This document shows, piece by piece, positions 48,371 to 57,612 of a DNA stretch of 63,418 bases. This DNA is from Candidatus Nitrotoga sp. CP45 (GTDB lineage Bacteria > Pseudomonadota > Gammaproteobacteria > Burkholderiales > Gallionellaceae). The stretch's first letter is position 1; every line of letters starts with the position of its first letter. The DNA lies in NCBI GenBank assembly GCA_003402375.1, contig QFXJ01000031.1:1-63418 (forward strand), read 5' to 3'. The position numbers and the translations under genes were made by a program. The notes under the pieces were generated by a model. It was not told the origin of the DNA. It saw only the letters and a program-made list of their open reading frames with translations, and did no database searches.

Positions 48371-48868
48371 ATGCTGCGATTTCTTCTCATTTTCCTACTG
48401 ATTTTAGGTGGTTTATTCGCACTTGAACTCACCCCGCCCGGTCAAGCTTTGGTACATCCGTGGGCTGCATCACTGGCTAGTTTCAGCGCCTCCCTCATTA
48501 CCCTGTTCGACCCAAAGATTATCACTTACGGTAACGTCATTCAGAGCCAATCCAATGGCTTTGGAGTCGCCATTGAGGCCGGGTGTAATGCGGTCGAAGC
48601 CTGCATTGTCTTGGCGGCAGCCATCCTCGCTTTTTCCGCGCCCTGGCGGCATAAATTGCTCGGTCTCGTGATAGGTATGGTTGCCGTACAGGTAGCCAAT
48701 ATCCTGCGCATTATCAGTCTCTTTTATTTGGGACAATGGCGCATGGACGCTTTTGAATTCGCCCACCTCTATCTGTGGCAGGGACTTATCATGCTGGACG
48801 TGCTGGTGGTGTGGCTGATCTGGATACGCGCCATGCCGGTTCAAAATCCTGCCCGCCATGACGCGTAA
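48371..48868 (+). CDS. xrtH: Exosortase H (XrtH)
   Basis: A 165-residue membrane transpeptidase-like protein, the short exosortase length typical of XrtH. The catalytic set is visible: C72 in E-A-G-C-N-A-V-E-A-C, R113 in N-I-L-R-I-I-S and H132 in F-A-H-L-Y-L-W-Q. XrtH recognises IPTLxxWG-CTERM tags, not PEP-CTERM. The start at 48371 has AGGATA about 9 nt upstream. It overlaps its partner gene by 11 nt. No IPTL-tagged protein is in this window. Confidence 0.85.
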   Translation: MLRFLLIFLLILGGLFALELTPPGQALVHPWAASLASFSASLITLFDPKIITYGNVIQSQSNGFGVAIEAGCNAVEACIVLAAAILAFSAPWRHKLLGLVIGMVAVQVANILRIISLFYLGQWRMDAFEFAHLYLWQGLIMLDVLVVWLIWIRAMPVQNPARHDA

Positions 48869-49457
48869 TCCCCTGTACAGATTTTTGTTGAAGGCCGCCC
48901 TCTGGTTGCCTGTATGCTTAGGGTTCTGGTACTGGAAGGCGGAATGGTTCAACGGCCCTGCCGTCATGCTATCGGGTTGGATTATGCAGTCACTATTTCC
49001 CAACTGGATAGAGTCGGTGGAGTGGTCACAGCGTATCCTCAGTGTCGCTACCACCCTGAAACTTGGTACTGCTCCTGGCATGCCGGTGGGAGAATATGCC
49101 TTAGTGCTGGAGGTAAATCCGCTAACCTACAGCTTCGGATTGCCGCTATTTGTCGCCTTATTCCTCGCTGGCAGTGAAACAATCCGCTGGCATAAGCTAG
49201 CGCTAGGCGCAGTACTGTTGATACCATTCCAGACGTGGGGAATCTGTTTCGATCTTCTTAAACAAGTTGCAGTCACCGCAGGGCCGGCCGTATCAGAGCA
49301 AACGGATTTCTCTGCCTGGAAGATTGAGGGGATTGCTCTAGGCTATCAATTTGGGACGCTTATTCTTCCCGCCTTAGCTCCAATTGGACTGTGGTTGGCG
49401 TTCAATGCCCGCTTTATTCCAATGCTGGTGCTGGAAGGGGCACTACGGAAGCTTTAA
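48858..49457 (+). CDS. XrtH-associated membrane protein
   Basis: A 199-residue protein with four to five hydrophobic helices (for example W-L-P-V-C-L-G-F-W-Y-W near residue 15 and the long stretch near 95-135). It directly overlaps xrtH and resembles the small integral membrane protein regularly paired with XrtH. The role in the sorting reaction is unknown. The overlap of 11 nt indicates translational coupling. Confidence 0.72.
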   Translation: MTRNPLYRFLLKAALWLPVCLGFWYWKAEWFNGPAVMLSGWIMQSLFPNWIESVEWSQRILSVATTLKLGTAPGMPVGEYALVLEVNPLTYSFGLPLFVALFLAGSETIRWHKLALGAVLLIPFQTWGICFDLLKQVAVTAGPAVSEQTDFSAWKIEGIALGYQFGTLILPALAPIGLWLAFNARFIPMLVLEGALRKL

Positions 49458-49869
49458 TCCACCAAAATCTGCTTGTTCTCCACTCGTTGAACGAGTAGCG
49501 CCCTTTCCCTGCTGGTACTGAATCTAAACTAGCATCTACCGACAGTAGGTACTAGTTTAAATTCGGTACATTACTAACTATGTTCCAATTGTTACCAAAC
49601 TGACCATTTTGTCTTGAGGTGCGCTTTACACCACTTCAAATAACAAATTCCTTTCCACGGGCTTCAATAGTCTACGGGACTTGATTCGCAGACGGTGTGC
49701 CTCGGTTGGTTTTTGAGCGCGCCCAGGTTAAATTTCCATCGTTAAGTATTTAAGGAATATTTCCCATATTAACCAGTTCGATTACATTAACTCTCCTCTT
49801 TTTCCACAAGCAGGGAATGTATCCTGTCTCTGCTAAAATCCTTTCACCTTCCACACACTACTAAGCCGC
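49458..49869. other. Intergenic region upstream of recJ, with a palindrome
   Basis: No gene was found. A long near-palindrome lies at 49515-49569. No ribosome site or coding frame with domain evidence occurs before recJ. Confidence 0.4.
49515..49569. repeat. Imperfect palindrome, 27-bp arms
   Basis: GTACTGAATCTAAACTAGCA is mirrored by sequence reading GTACCGAATTTAAACTAGTA on the other strand, with almost no loop. It could be a MITE-like relic or cruciform; it has no U-tract for termination. Confidence 0.45.
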
Positions 49870-51567
49870 ATGATACAAATAAGCCAACGTTCCTACCCAA
49901 CTGATGCTGCACAACAGCTTATCGACACTGGCATCACACCGCTATTGGCACGTATTTACGCGGCGCGAGGCATTGGTAATGTGACGCAATTGGATACAAG
50001 CCTGCAATATCTGCTGCCCTTCACGCAACTAAAAAATGCACAAAAAATGGCGGGCATATTGGCTGATGCCATCGCCACACAACGAAAGCTGCTGATCGTG
50101 GCAGATTATGATGCCGACGGCGCGACTGCCTGTGCTGTTGGGCTGCGCGGTCTTCGTACATTGGGTGCGCAAGTGGATTTCATCGTGCCTAACCGATTCG
50201 AATATGGTTATGGCTTGACGCCAGAGATCGTGCGTCTGGCGGCGCAAGCCACTCCCGACATATTAATCACCGTCGACAACGGTATCGCCAGCGTGGAAGG
50301 CGTGGCCGAGGCCAACCGATTGGGCATGCAGGTGTTGATCACCGACCACCATCTGCCAGGCGATGCTTTGCCCGATGCGCTTTGCATTGTCAATCCAAAC
50401 CAACCGGGCTGCGATTTTCCCAGCAAAAATCTAGCAGGGGTTGGTGTCATGTTCTATGTGCTACTCGCATTACGCGCCGAACTACGGACTCGCGGCGCAT
50501 ACACAGAACAAGCGGAACCCAATCTAGGCAAGTTACTCGATCTGGTTGCCTTGGGAACAGTTGCAGATGTTGTAAAACTGGATGAAAACAATCGTATTCT
50601 GGTACAACAAGGATTACAACGCATCCGCTCCCTGCGCGCTTGCTGCGGCATCAACGCATTGTTGCAGGTGGCCAGTAAAAATTATGCACAGGTTTCCAGT
50701 TATGAATTAGGCTTTGTCGTGGGGCCACGGTTAAATGCGGCTGGACGGCTGGAAGATATGAGCTTGGGTATCGCATGTTTGATTAGCGATGATGTCACTG
50801 AAGCAGCTAAAATCGCGGCGCAACTTGATACACTAAACCATACGCGGCGCAACATAGAAGCTGACATGCAACAAGCGGCGCTGACCACGCTGGAGCACAT
50901 CACTCCGACTGACAGTTACAGCCTCGCGCTGTTCGACGAAACTTGGCACCAGGGTGTTATCGGCATTCTCGCTTCGCGCCTGAAAGACCGCTACCATCGT
51001 CCCGTCATCGCTTTCGCACGATCCTTAAATGGTGAAATAAAAGGCTCTGGGCGCAGCATCCATGCCCTGCATCTACGCGATGCACTTGATCTTGTGTCCA
51101 AACGCCATCCGCATCTGCTGCAAAAATTCGGCGGCCATGCTATGGCGGCAGGTCTTAGCCTGCGCGAGGAGCATTTCGATGAATTTAAGGTTGCCTTTGA
51201 AGCCGTAGCCCAAAGCCTACTTTCCCCAGCCGATCTTACCAAGATTATTGAAACAGATGGCCTACTCGCACCTTCCGAATTTACATTAAGCATTGCGCGG
51301 AGCCTGGAACAGCAGGTTTGGGGACAAGGTTTTCCGCAGCCCTTCTTTGAAGGCGAGTTCACTGTAGCAAGCCAGCGCGTGGTTGGCGAAAAACATCTCA
51401 AACTAAAACTCACGACATCAAACGACGCATATGATGCCATTCATTTTTTTTGCGTTGATCCCATGCCAGTATATATTCGTGCGGTTTTCAATCTGGCTGT
51501 CAATGAATACAATGGCAGTGCCAGCTTGCAGCTCATCGTCCGGCACTGGCAAAATGCAAATGTATAA
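49870..51567 (+). CDS. recJ: Single-stranded-DNA-specific exonuclease RecJ
   Basis: A DHH-family nuclease of 565 residues, near the usual 570-580. Motif I is I-V-A-D-Y-D-A-D-G-A-T near residue 76 and the DHH motif is I-T-D-H-H-L-P near 157. The DHHA1 part carries G-S-G-R-S-I-H-A near 391 and F-G-G-H-A-M-A-A-G near 419. It degrades single-stranded DNA 5' to 3' in recombination, mismatch and base-excision repair. It stands alone; the common neighbour prfB lies only one gene away. Confidence 0.92.
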   Translation: MIQISQRSYPTDAAQQLIDTGITPLLARIYAARGIGNVTQLDTSLQYLLPFTQLKNAQKMAGILADAIATQRKLLIVADYDADGATACAVGLRGLRTLGAQVDFIVPNRFEYGYGLTPEIVRLAAQATPDILITVDNGIASVEGVAEANRLGMQVLITDHHLPGDALPDALCIVNPNQPGCDFPSKNLAGVGVMFYVLLALRAELRTRGAYTEQAEPNLGKLLDLVALGTVADVVKLDENNRILVQQGLQRIRSLRACCGINALLQVASKNYAQVSSYELGFVVGPRLNAAGRLEDMSLGIACLISDDVTEAAKIAAQLDTLNHTRRNIEADMQQAALTTLEHITPTDSYSLALFDETWHQGVIGILASRLKDRYHRPVIAFARSLNGEIKGSGRSIHALHLRDALDLVSKRHPHLLQKFGGHAMAAGLSLREEHFDEFKVAFEAVAQSLLSPADLTKIIETDGLLAPSEFTLSIARSLEQQVWGQGFPQPFFEGEFTVASQRVVGEKHLKLKLTTSNDAYDAIHFFCVDPMPVYIRAVFNLAVNEYNGSASLQLIVRHWQNANV

Positions 51568-51649
51568 AGCCGTGATCGATCGTTTGCTTAAAATTCGAAA
51601 TGTCGGTAAATCACGCTTCGTTTAACTTAACTATTAAGGCGGCCAAGCG

Positions 51650-52912
51650 ATGAACCATGAAATTTGGCAAAACAACGGTATTGAGGTTCTGCCGCAGTTC
51701 CTCGCCAGCCTCGCCATCGGCCTGCTGATCGGCCTGGAACGTGAGCGCAGGCCTTCATCCAAAGCCGGACTGAGAACCTTTGCGCTGGTTGCGCTCATGG
51801 GCACTCTCACTGCCATGCTCTCCAGCAAAATTGGCTCTCCATGGCTACTGGTTACAGGTTTTTGCATCGTGGGCGTGATGATCATTGCTGCCTATCTCAC
51901 CAGTCCCACCGAAGAAAATGATCCGGGCACCACCACCGTTGCCGCTTTACTGCTGTGTTATGCACTCGGCGCACTAATTTGGTATGGACAAACAACATTA
52001 GCCGTCATGCTAGCCATAATCACTACTACCTTGCTCTACTTCAAACCCGAGCTACGCGGCATAACGAAACGTTTGACACGCCGTGACCTGGTTTCCATCC
52101 TGCAATTTTTAGTACTAACCTTCGTCATCCTGCCAATCTTGCCGAATCAGAACTACGGCCCTTATGACACATTTAATCCGCATCAAATCTGGATGATGGT
52201 AGTACTGATTTCTGGGCTAAGCCTGGCTGGTTATGTCGCTCTGCACTGGACGAGTCAACGCTATGGCGCACCACTGCTAGGCTTGCTCGGTGGATTGGTA
52301 TCCAGCACCGCAACTACATTGGTTTACGCGCGCCACGGTAAAATCAGTGAAGTTATGGCACGTTTGTCTGCTGTGGTTATTCTGCTTTCCAGCCAAGTCG
52401 TACTGATGCGCTTGACAGTGCTAAGTGCAGTCGTATCACCCAACTTACTCGCCAAACTATTGCCAGTGATGGGACTCGGCCTCTTGTTTGGACTGATCGT
52501 TACCCTTTTCGACTGGCGCAAATTACATACCTCTTCAGATTTACCCATGCCAAAAACTTCCAACCCGACCGAAATCCTTACCGCCCTGAGCTTCGGCCTA
52601 CTCTATGCAGTAGTACTATTTTTTTCTGCCTGGATTTCGGATATTGCCGGTAGTGGCGGTCTGTATGTGGTCGCACTGATCTCCGGACTCACCGACGTGG
52701 ATGCAATCACACTTTCCAGTCTGCGTTTGTTTGATTTGAATAAATTAAGCGATGATCAGGCAGTAACAGCCATTTCCCTCGCTTTTTTGTCCAATATGGT
52801 ATTCAAATTTGGGCTGGTAGTATTTATCGGCGGCACGACCTTGGCAAAGCATGTTGCGGCAGGGTTTTTGGCAATGGGAGTGGGCGTTGCGGTTGGACTG
52901 ATTATGCTTTAG
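51650..52912 (+). CDS. MgtC/SapB family membrane protein with DUF4010
   Basis: A 420-residue polytopic protein. The N-terminal MgtC-like block is L-A-I-G-L-L-I-G-L-E-R-E-R-R-P near residue 22, with G-L-R-T-F-A-L-V-A-L-M-G following. The C-terminal DUF4010 has seven or eight helices, with G-L-T-D-V-D-A-I-T-L near 346. Family members are linked to magnesium limitation and membrane energetics, but the precise transport function is not known. Its TAG stop is part of a MITE-like end that continues downstream. Confidence 0.78.
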   Translation: MNHEIWQNNGIEVLPQFLASLAIGLLIGLERERRPSSKAGLRTFALVALMGTLTAMLSSKIGSPWLLVTGFCIVGVMIIAAYLTSPTEENDPGTTTVAALLLCYALGALIWYGQTTLAVMLAIITTTLLYFKPELRGITKRLTRRDLVSILQFLVLTFVILPILPNQNYGPYDTFNPHQIWMMVVLISGLSLAGYVALHWTSQRYGAPLLGLLGGLVSSTATTLVYARHGKISEVMARLSAVVILLSSQVVLMRLTVLSAVVSPNLLAKLLPVMGLGLLFGLIVTLFDWRKLHTSSDLPMPKTSNPTEILTALSFGLLYAVVLFFSAWISDIAGSGGLYVVALISGLTDVDAITLSSLRLFDLNKLSDDQAVTAISLAFLSNMVFKFGLVVFIGGTTLAKHVAAGFLAMGVGVAVGLIML

Positions 52913-52925
52913 AGGTGCCCTTTAG
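52911..52925. mobile_element. Solo MITE end (AGAGGTGCCCTTTAG)
   Basis: The 11 bp AGAGGTGCCCT match the right terminal repeat of the element at 2926-3068. No partner end is found within the next 300 bp, so it is a remnant. It overlaps the stop codon of the MgtC-like gene. Confidence 0.4.
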
Positions 52926-53030
52926 TTGGATGAATCAATTGACTTGTATAAACGACTGCCAGCAAATAATCGCGCTGAATATGCACTGCCTCAACAACAA
53001 CCTCATTAAACTCAGGACTGGGCTTTCAGC

Positions 53031-53036
53031 TATAAT
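53031..53036 (+). promoter_or_regulatory. Candidate -10 element of prfB
   Basis: A perfect TATAAT, 30 nt before the prfB ATG. The hexamer 17 bp upstream (AAACTC) is a poor -35. Confidence 0.35.
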
Positions 53037-53065
53037 CGCCCCTTTTTCCGCACTCGACACTATAA

Positions 53066-54170
53066 ATGGAAGCCGAACAACTCAACGCCCTCGCCCACCA
53101 GTTACACGATCTCCGTGTTCGTATCACTGAGCTACGGAGGTATCTTTGACTTCGATGGCAAACAAGAGCGACTGGCCGAAGTCATAATCCTCGCCGAGGA
53201 TCCAGCCATCTGGCAGGACAACAAACGCTCTCAAGAACTGGGGCGTGAGCGCAAGATGCTGGAAGGCATCGTTCTGACCTTGAATCAACTCAATCAAGAT
53301 CTTGATGATACAGCCGAGCTATTTGAAATGGCGCAGGCGGAAAATGACGATGCCAGCCTGGACAGCATCGTGCAAGATGTGCAAAAAATGGAAAAGAAAG
53401 TGGCGGACATGGAATTCCGCCGCATGTTTTCCAAGCCCATGGATTCCAACAACTGCTTCCTCGACATTCAGGCAGGCTCTGGTGGTACCGAAGCGCAAGA
53501 CTGGGCTTCGATGCTGCTGCGCATGTATCTGCGATACTGCGAAAAGAAAGGCTTCCAGGTGGAAATACTGGAGCAATCCGATGGCGAAGTGGCCGGCATA
53601 AAAGGGGCCGTACTCAAGGTGATTGGTGACTATGCTCATGGCCATTTACGCACTGAGACTGGCGTACACCGATTGGTTCGCAAGTCCCCGTTCGACTCCG
53701 GAAACCGTCGCCACACCTCATTTTCCAGCGTATTTGTCTATCCTGAGGTAGATGAATCCATCGAAATCGAAATCAATCCCGCAGACCTGCGCGTGGATAC
53801 CTATCGCGCAAGCGGTGCAGGCGGACAGCATATCAACAAGACCGATTCAGCGGTGCGTATTACCCACGCGCCCACCGGCATTGTGGTGCAATGCCAGAGC
53901 GACCGCTCGCAACACCGCAATCGCGCCGAAGCGATGGCAATGCTGAAATCGCGCATGTATGAAGCCGAACTACGCAAACGCAATGCCGAAAAAAAGGAAA
54001 TGGAAGATGGGAAAACCGACATCGGTTGGGGACATCAAATCCGCTCTTACGTTCTGGATCAATCACGCATCAAGGATCTACGCACCAATGTCGAAATAGG
54101 CAACACTCAGGGTGTGCTGGACGGCGACCTGGATGAATTTATTAGTGCCAGTTTGAAGCAAGCAGTGTAA
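53066..54170 (+). CDS. prfB: Peptide chain release factor 2, with programmed +1 frameshift
   Basis: Release factor 2 recognises UGA and UAA. The reading frame starts at the ATG at 53066, runs 27 codons to TGA at 53147, then shifts +1 (join 53066..53146, 53148..54170) to give 367 residues. The shift site CTT-TGA-C is preceded by the Shine-Dalgarno-like GGAGG at 53136-53140. Domain markers are the S-P-F anticodon-like motif (R-K-S-P-F-D-S-G-N) and the G-A-G-G-Q-H-I-N-K catalytic loop. The frameshift senses low RF2 and is autoregulatory. The usual downstream lysS is not present. Confidence 0.95.
53136..53150 (+). promoter_or_regulatory. prfB programmed frameshift signal
   Basis: GGAGG-TAT-CTT-TGA-C. 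The stop codon TGA followed by C and the slippery CTTT are the standard bacterial RF2 autoregulation signal. Confidence 0.93.
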
Positions 54171-54442
54171 TCCGGTTTAATACTCGCAACGGTTGAAGCA
54201 ATTCACCAATCAATCCATCGGCGACACGTACCGTAACCTGGCCAACACCGTATTCGTCTTTCATCAACGGAAAATTAAAGCAAGGCAAGTGTTAACACCG
54301 ACCGAAAGCTGCCCCAGACATTATTGATAATATCTTTGTCGCCTATTTAGCCAATATCACGAAATTTTATTGGCAATTTTCTAAAAGCACATATCAAAAT
54401 CAGTAAAAATTTATCGGTTGATCATTCAAAATTGCTTACATT
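54171..54442. other. Intergenic stretch
   Basis: No gene is called. The minus strand of 54175-54300 reads as an uninterrupted protein-like frame (D-E-Y-G-V-G-Q-V-T-V-R-V) but has no start in a ribosome-site context and no recognised family, so it may be a relic. Confidence 0.3.
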
Positions 54443-54766
54443 ATGGATATAACAAGTTTGTTATTTATACTGTTAACGGTCGCGCTTGGATGGTTCTGGT
54501 TCGACAGTCTACGCGCCCTTGAGACGGCCCGGAATATGGGCAAATATATTTGCCAGAATCAAAATTTACAGTTCCTTGACGACACGGTTGCCAGCATCGG
54601 ACTGGCTCTTGCCCGCGACAAGAATGGGCGAAGGGTATTGCGGCGCACATATCGTTTTTTATTCAGCGAAACGGGTAATACCCGACTTGAAGGCCGACTG
54701 GTCTTGCTTGGTGATAAAGTAGAATCAGTCACTATGGAACCCTATCAAATAATGTCCACACATTGA
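54443..54766 (+). CDS. DUF3301 family protein
   Basis: A 107-residue protein with one N-terminal membrane helix (L-L-F-I-L-L-T-V-A-L-G-W-F-W-F) and a small cytosolic domain. The R-R-T-Y-R-F-L-F-S segment near residue 67 and the G-R-L-V-L-L-G segment near 84 fit DUF3301. The function of the family is unknown. It stands alone, 272 bp after prfB. Confidence 0.75.
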   Translation: MDITSLLFILLTVALGWFWFDSLRALETARNMGKYICQNQNLQFLDDTVASIGLALARDKNGRRVLRRTYRFLFSETGNTRLEGRLVLLGDKVESVTMEPYQIMSTH

Positions 54767-55202
54767 CGCCCACTTTTGCCAAACTTTCAATCGATGATTT
54801 TGATAAGGCAAAAATTACAGCCATGCATCCAGGTTTTTGGTGGGGCTATCACATCTACCCCTGATGAAATTCGCTGAATAGTTCCTGTTCACGGGGGCGT
54901 AATTTAGAATAACGGCATCTACAAAACCGCAAAATGGATTACCGGTATTGTGAAAAGCAACTTGTTGCTTAACCGGTTTTATTCCACTATGCCAACCAAC
55001 CTTAGTTCATCCGATGCTCTAAATAAATTCAGTTTATGGCAATAACATACAAAGCCATCGTCCGAAGCTACGATAAGATTTAATTTCCTTGCCTTCAACA
55101 CTCTGAACAAAAAGCTTTTTACGTATTAACCCATGAGACGCTTGCCTTGTACGAGAATTTTGTCAACAATGGCATCTCCTCATGAGAGATTACCCAGACT
55201 AG
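54767..55202. other. Intergenic region with a hairpin
   Basis: No gene is seen. AAGCAA-cttg-TTGCTT at 54957-54972 is enclosed by two ACCGGT sites and followed by TTTTATT, a possible terminator for the DUF3301 gene. The rest has no recognisable motif. Confidence 0.35.
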
Positions 55203-55664
55203 ATGCTTAATCAAACTATTGCCGATTTCGTAATACCGTCCACTGACGGATTAACTTTCAAACTTTCTGCCGCACGTGGCAAATTGCTGGTGATTTATTT
55301 TTACCCCAAAGACGATACTCCTGGCTGTACTACTGAGAGTCAGCAGTTTCGGGATCTGTATACGGATTTTAAAAAAGCTGATTGTGAAGTAATTGGTATT
55401 TCACGCGATAGCATAGAATCGCATGAAAAATTCAAAACCAAGTTCAGTCTGCCATTCGCCCTACTTGCCGATTCAGATGAAACGGTATGTGAACAGTTCG
55501 GCGTAATGAAACTGAAGAATCTGTATGGCAAACAAGTGCGGGGTATCGAGCGCAGTACTTTCGTGCTCGACCGGGATGGCATACTGCGTGGCGAATGGCG
55601 CGGTGTTAAAGTCGACGGCCACGCTCAGGAAGTATTGCAATTCGTGCAATCTTTAACCACATAA
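55203..55664 (+). CDS. bcp: Thiol peroxidase Bcp/PrxQ
   Basis: A peroxiredoxin of 153 residues that reduces hydroperoxides with thioredoxin. The peroxidatic cysteine C42 sits in D-D-T-P-G-C-T-T-E. The usual resolving cysteine five residues later is Gln here, so it is the type whose resolving cysteine, if any, is elsewhere; C61 or C96 are candidates. It precedes the phoH-like gene by 8 nt on the same strand. The ribosome site GAGAG is weak. Confidence 0.9.
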   Translation: MLNQTIADFVIPSTDGLTFKLSAARGKLLVIYFYPKDDTPGCTTESQQFRDLYTDFKKADCEVIGISRDSIESHEKFKTKFSLPFALLADSDETVCEQFGVMKLKNLYGKQVRGIERSTFVLDRDGILRGEWRGVKVDGHAQEVLQFVQSLTT

Positions 55665-55672
55665 GGCACATC

Positions 55673-57088
55673 ATGCCCTCCCACAAAACATCGGCTGCAA
55701 ATCATATTACTAAGCTATTCGTGCTCGATACCAATGTACTGATGCATGATCCAACCAGCCTGTTCCGGTTTGAGGAACATGACATTTACTTGCCGATATT
55801 CGTGTTGGAAGAGTTAGATAACAATAAAAAAGGCATGACTGAAGTCGCACGCAATGCCCGGCAGGCCAGCCGCTTTCTCGACTCTTTGGTAAGCGAAAGT
55901 ACACATAACATTGATGCTGGCGTGCCACTACAAACGTCAAGCAACAAGGGGGCTACTGGTCGTTTATTTTTGCAAACTCAGTTCATCAACAACGAGTTGC
56001 CTGCCAATATGGCGATTGGCAAAGCCGACAACGCCATCCTCGGGGTGGTAATGTTCCTCTACAAGCAGCAACCCAAGCGTTCCGTGATCTTGGTCAGCAA
56101 GGATATCAACATGCGCATTAAAGCGCGTGCGCTAGGACTTGATGCACAGGATTATTTTAATGACAAGGTGCTAGAAGATACCGACCTGCTGTACAGCGGT
56201 GTACTGGCGTTACCGCAGGATTTCTGGGACAAACACGGCAAGGACATGAAATCCGGGCCACAAGGTGAACACACTTTTTATAATATTCAGGGGCCGCTAT
56301 GCCGTGACATGCTGTTAAATCAATTTGTATATCAAGAAAACGGCAGTAATCCATTCTATGCGGTAGTCACAGAACAGAATGACAACACTGCCATGTTGCG
56401 CACTTTGACTGACTATACCCACACCAAAAATGCCATTTGGGGAATTACTGCACGTAATCGCGAACAGAGCTTCGTGCTTAATTTGCTGATGAACCCGGAG
56501 ATTGACTTTGTCACTTTGCTTGGTCAGGCTGGCACCGGCAAGACCCTGCTAACACTCGCCGCCGGGTTAGTGCAGATGCTGGAACATAAGTTGTATTCAG
56601 AGATCATCATGACCCGCGTCACCGTGCCGGTTGGTGAAGACATTGGTTTTTTACCAGGGACTGAGGAAGAAAAAATGTCGCCCTGGATGGGCGCACTAGA
56701 TGACAATTTGGATGTACTCAACAAGCCCAATGACGAAAGTGGAGAATGGGGGCGAGCCGCCACGCGCGATCTGATCCGTTCGCGCATCAAGATCAAATCC
56801 CTTAACTTCATGCGTGGACGCACTTTTTTGAATAAATATTTGATCATTGATGAAGCCCAAAACCTCACGCCCAAGCAGATGAAAACGCTGATCACGCGTG
56901 CTGGCCCAGGTACCAAGGTAGTATGCATGGGCAACATTGCTCAGATTGATACACCTTACTTGACCGAAGGCAGCTCTGGATTGACTTATGTGGTGGATCG
57001 TTTCAAGGGCTGGCAACACAGCGGACATGTCACCTTGCAAAGGGGAGAACGTTCACGTCTGGCCGACCATGCCGGAGAAGTGCTGTGA
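55673..57088 (+). CDS. PIN-PhoH family ATPase
   Basis: A 471-residue protein. The N-terminal PIN nuclease-like domain starts V-L-D-T-N-V-L-M-H-D-P, with L-P-I-F-V-L-E-E-L-D-N. The C-terminal PhoH ATPase has Walker A G-Q-A-G-T-G-K-T-L near residue 286 and Walker B L-I-I-D-E-A-Q-N near 390. Members of this architecture are RNA helicase/RNase proteins. Whether it acts as a toxin, RNA processing enzyme or stress factor here is unknown. It follows bcp by 8 nt. Confidence 0.85.
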   Translation: MPSHKTSAANHITKLFVLDTNVLMHDPTSLFRFEEHDIYLPIFVLEELDNNKKGMTEVARNARQASRFLDSLVSESTHNIDAGVPLQTSSNKGATGRLFLQTQFINNELPANMAIGKADNAILGVVMFLYKQQPKRSVILVSKDINMRIKARALGLDAQDYFNDKVLEDTDLLYSGVLALPQDFWDKHGKDMKSGPQGEHTFYNIQGPLCRDMLLNQFVYQENGSNPFYAVVTEQNDNTAMLRTLTDYTHTKNAIWGITARNREQSFVLNLLMNPEIDFVTLLGQAGTGKTLLTLAAGLVQMLEHKLYSEIIMTRVTVPVGEDIGFLPGTEEEKMSPWMGALDDNLDVLNKPNDESGEWGRAATRDLIRSRIKIKSLNFMRGRTFLNKYLIIDEAQNLTPKQMKTLITRAGPGTKVVCMGNIAQIDTPYLTEGSSGLTYVVDRFKGWQHSGHVTLQRGERSRLADHAGEVL

Positions 57089-57193
57089 GTAACCATCATT
57101 CCGATATCTTAATTTCAACTTTTCCAACCCCCTGCTCTCCAATGAAAAGCTTGGGAAAAGGTTGGTCAGACTACCTATTTTCAAGATAGCCTA

Positions 57194-57589
57194 ATGAGCG
57201 AAAAAATCCAAAAACCAGACGCTATCTGGCGCGACGAACTTACCCCCGAACAATACAAAGTATGCCGCCAGTGCGGCACCGAACCCGCATTTACTGGCAC
57301 GTATTGGGATTGCCATGACAGCGGACTGTATCGCTGTGTGTGCTGTGGTAACGCACTGTTCAATTCAGATGTGAAATATGAATCCGGCAGCGGCTGGCCC
57401 AGTTTCTGGCAACCGCACCAACCTGACAGCATCACTGTTAAAAAAGATGTCAGCCATGGTATGGAGCGCGCGGAAGTTCTGTGTAGCCGCTGTGATGCCC
57501 ATCTTGGCCATGTATTCGAAGATGGCCCAAAACCCACAGGACTGCGCTACTGCATCAATTCCACCGCATTGACGCTAGATCGAGAATAA
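57194..57589 (+). CDS. msrB: Peptide-methionine (R)-S-oxide reductase
   Basis: A 131-residue enzyme reducing the R-isomer of methionine sulfoxide in proteins. It has two Zn-type Cys pairs (C-V-C-C-G near residue 50 and C-S-R-C-D near 97). The catalytic cysteine is in G-L-R-Y-C-I-N-S near residue 120. The ATG at 57194 is 106 nt after the phoH-like stop. It begins a rightward run with yciB, yciI, bolA and a parvulin, an arrangement common in betaproteobacteria. Confidence 0.92.
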   Translation: MSEKIQKPDAIWRDELTPEQYKVCRQCGTEPAFTGTYWDCHDSGLYRCVCCGNALFNSDVKYESGSGWPSFWQPHQPDSITVKKDVSHGMERAEVLCSRCDAHLGHVFEDGPKPTGLRYCINSTALTLDRE

Positions 57590-57612
57590 ATCCCCCTACA
57601 TAATTTGCCGCC

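Noticed and set aside
53115-53146. GTG-type start for prfB in the second frame
   Set aside because: The frame before 53147 is explained by the programmed frameshift, starting at 53066.
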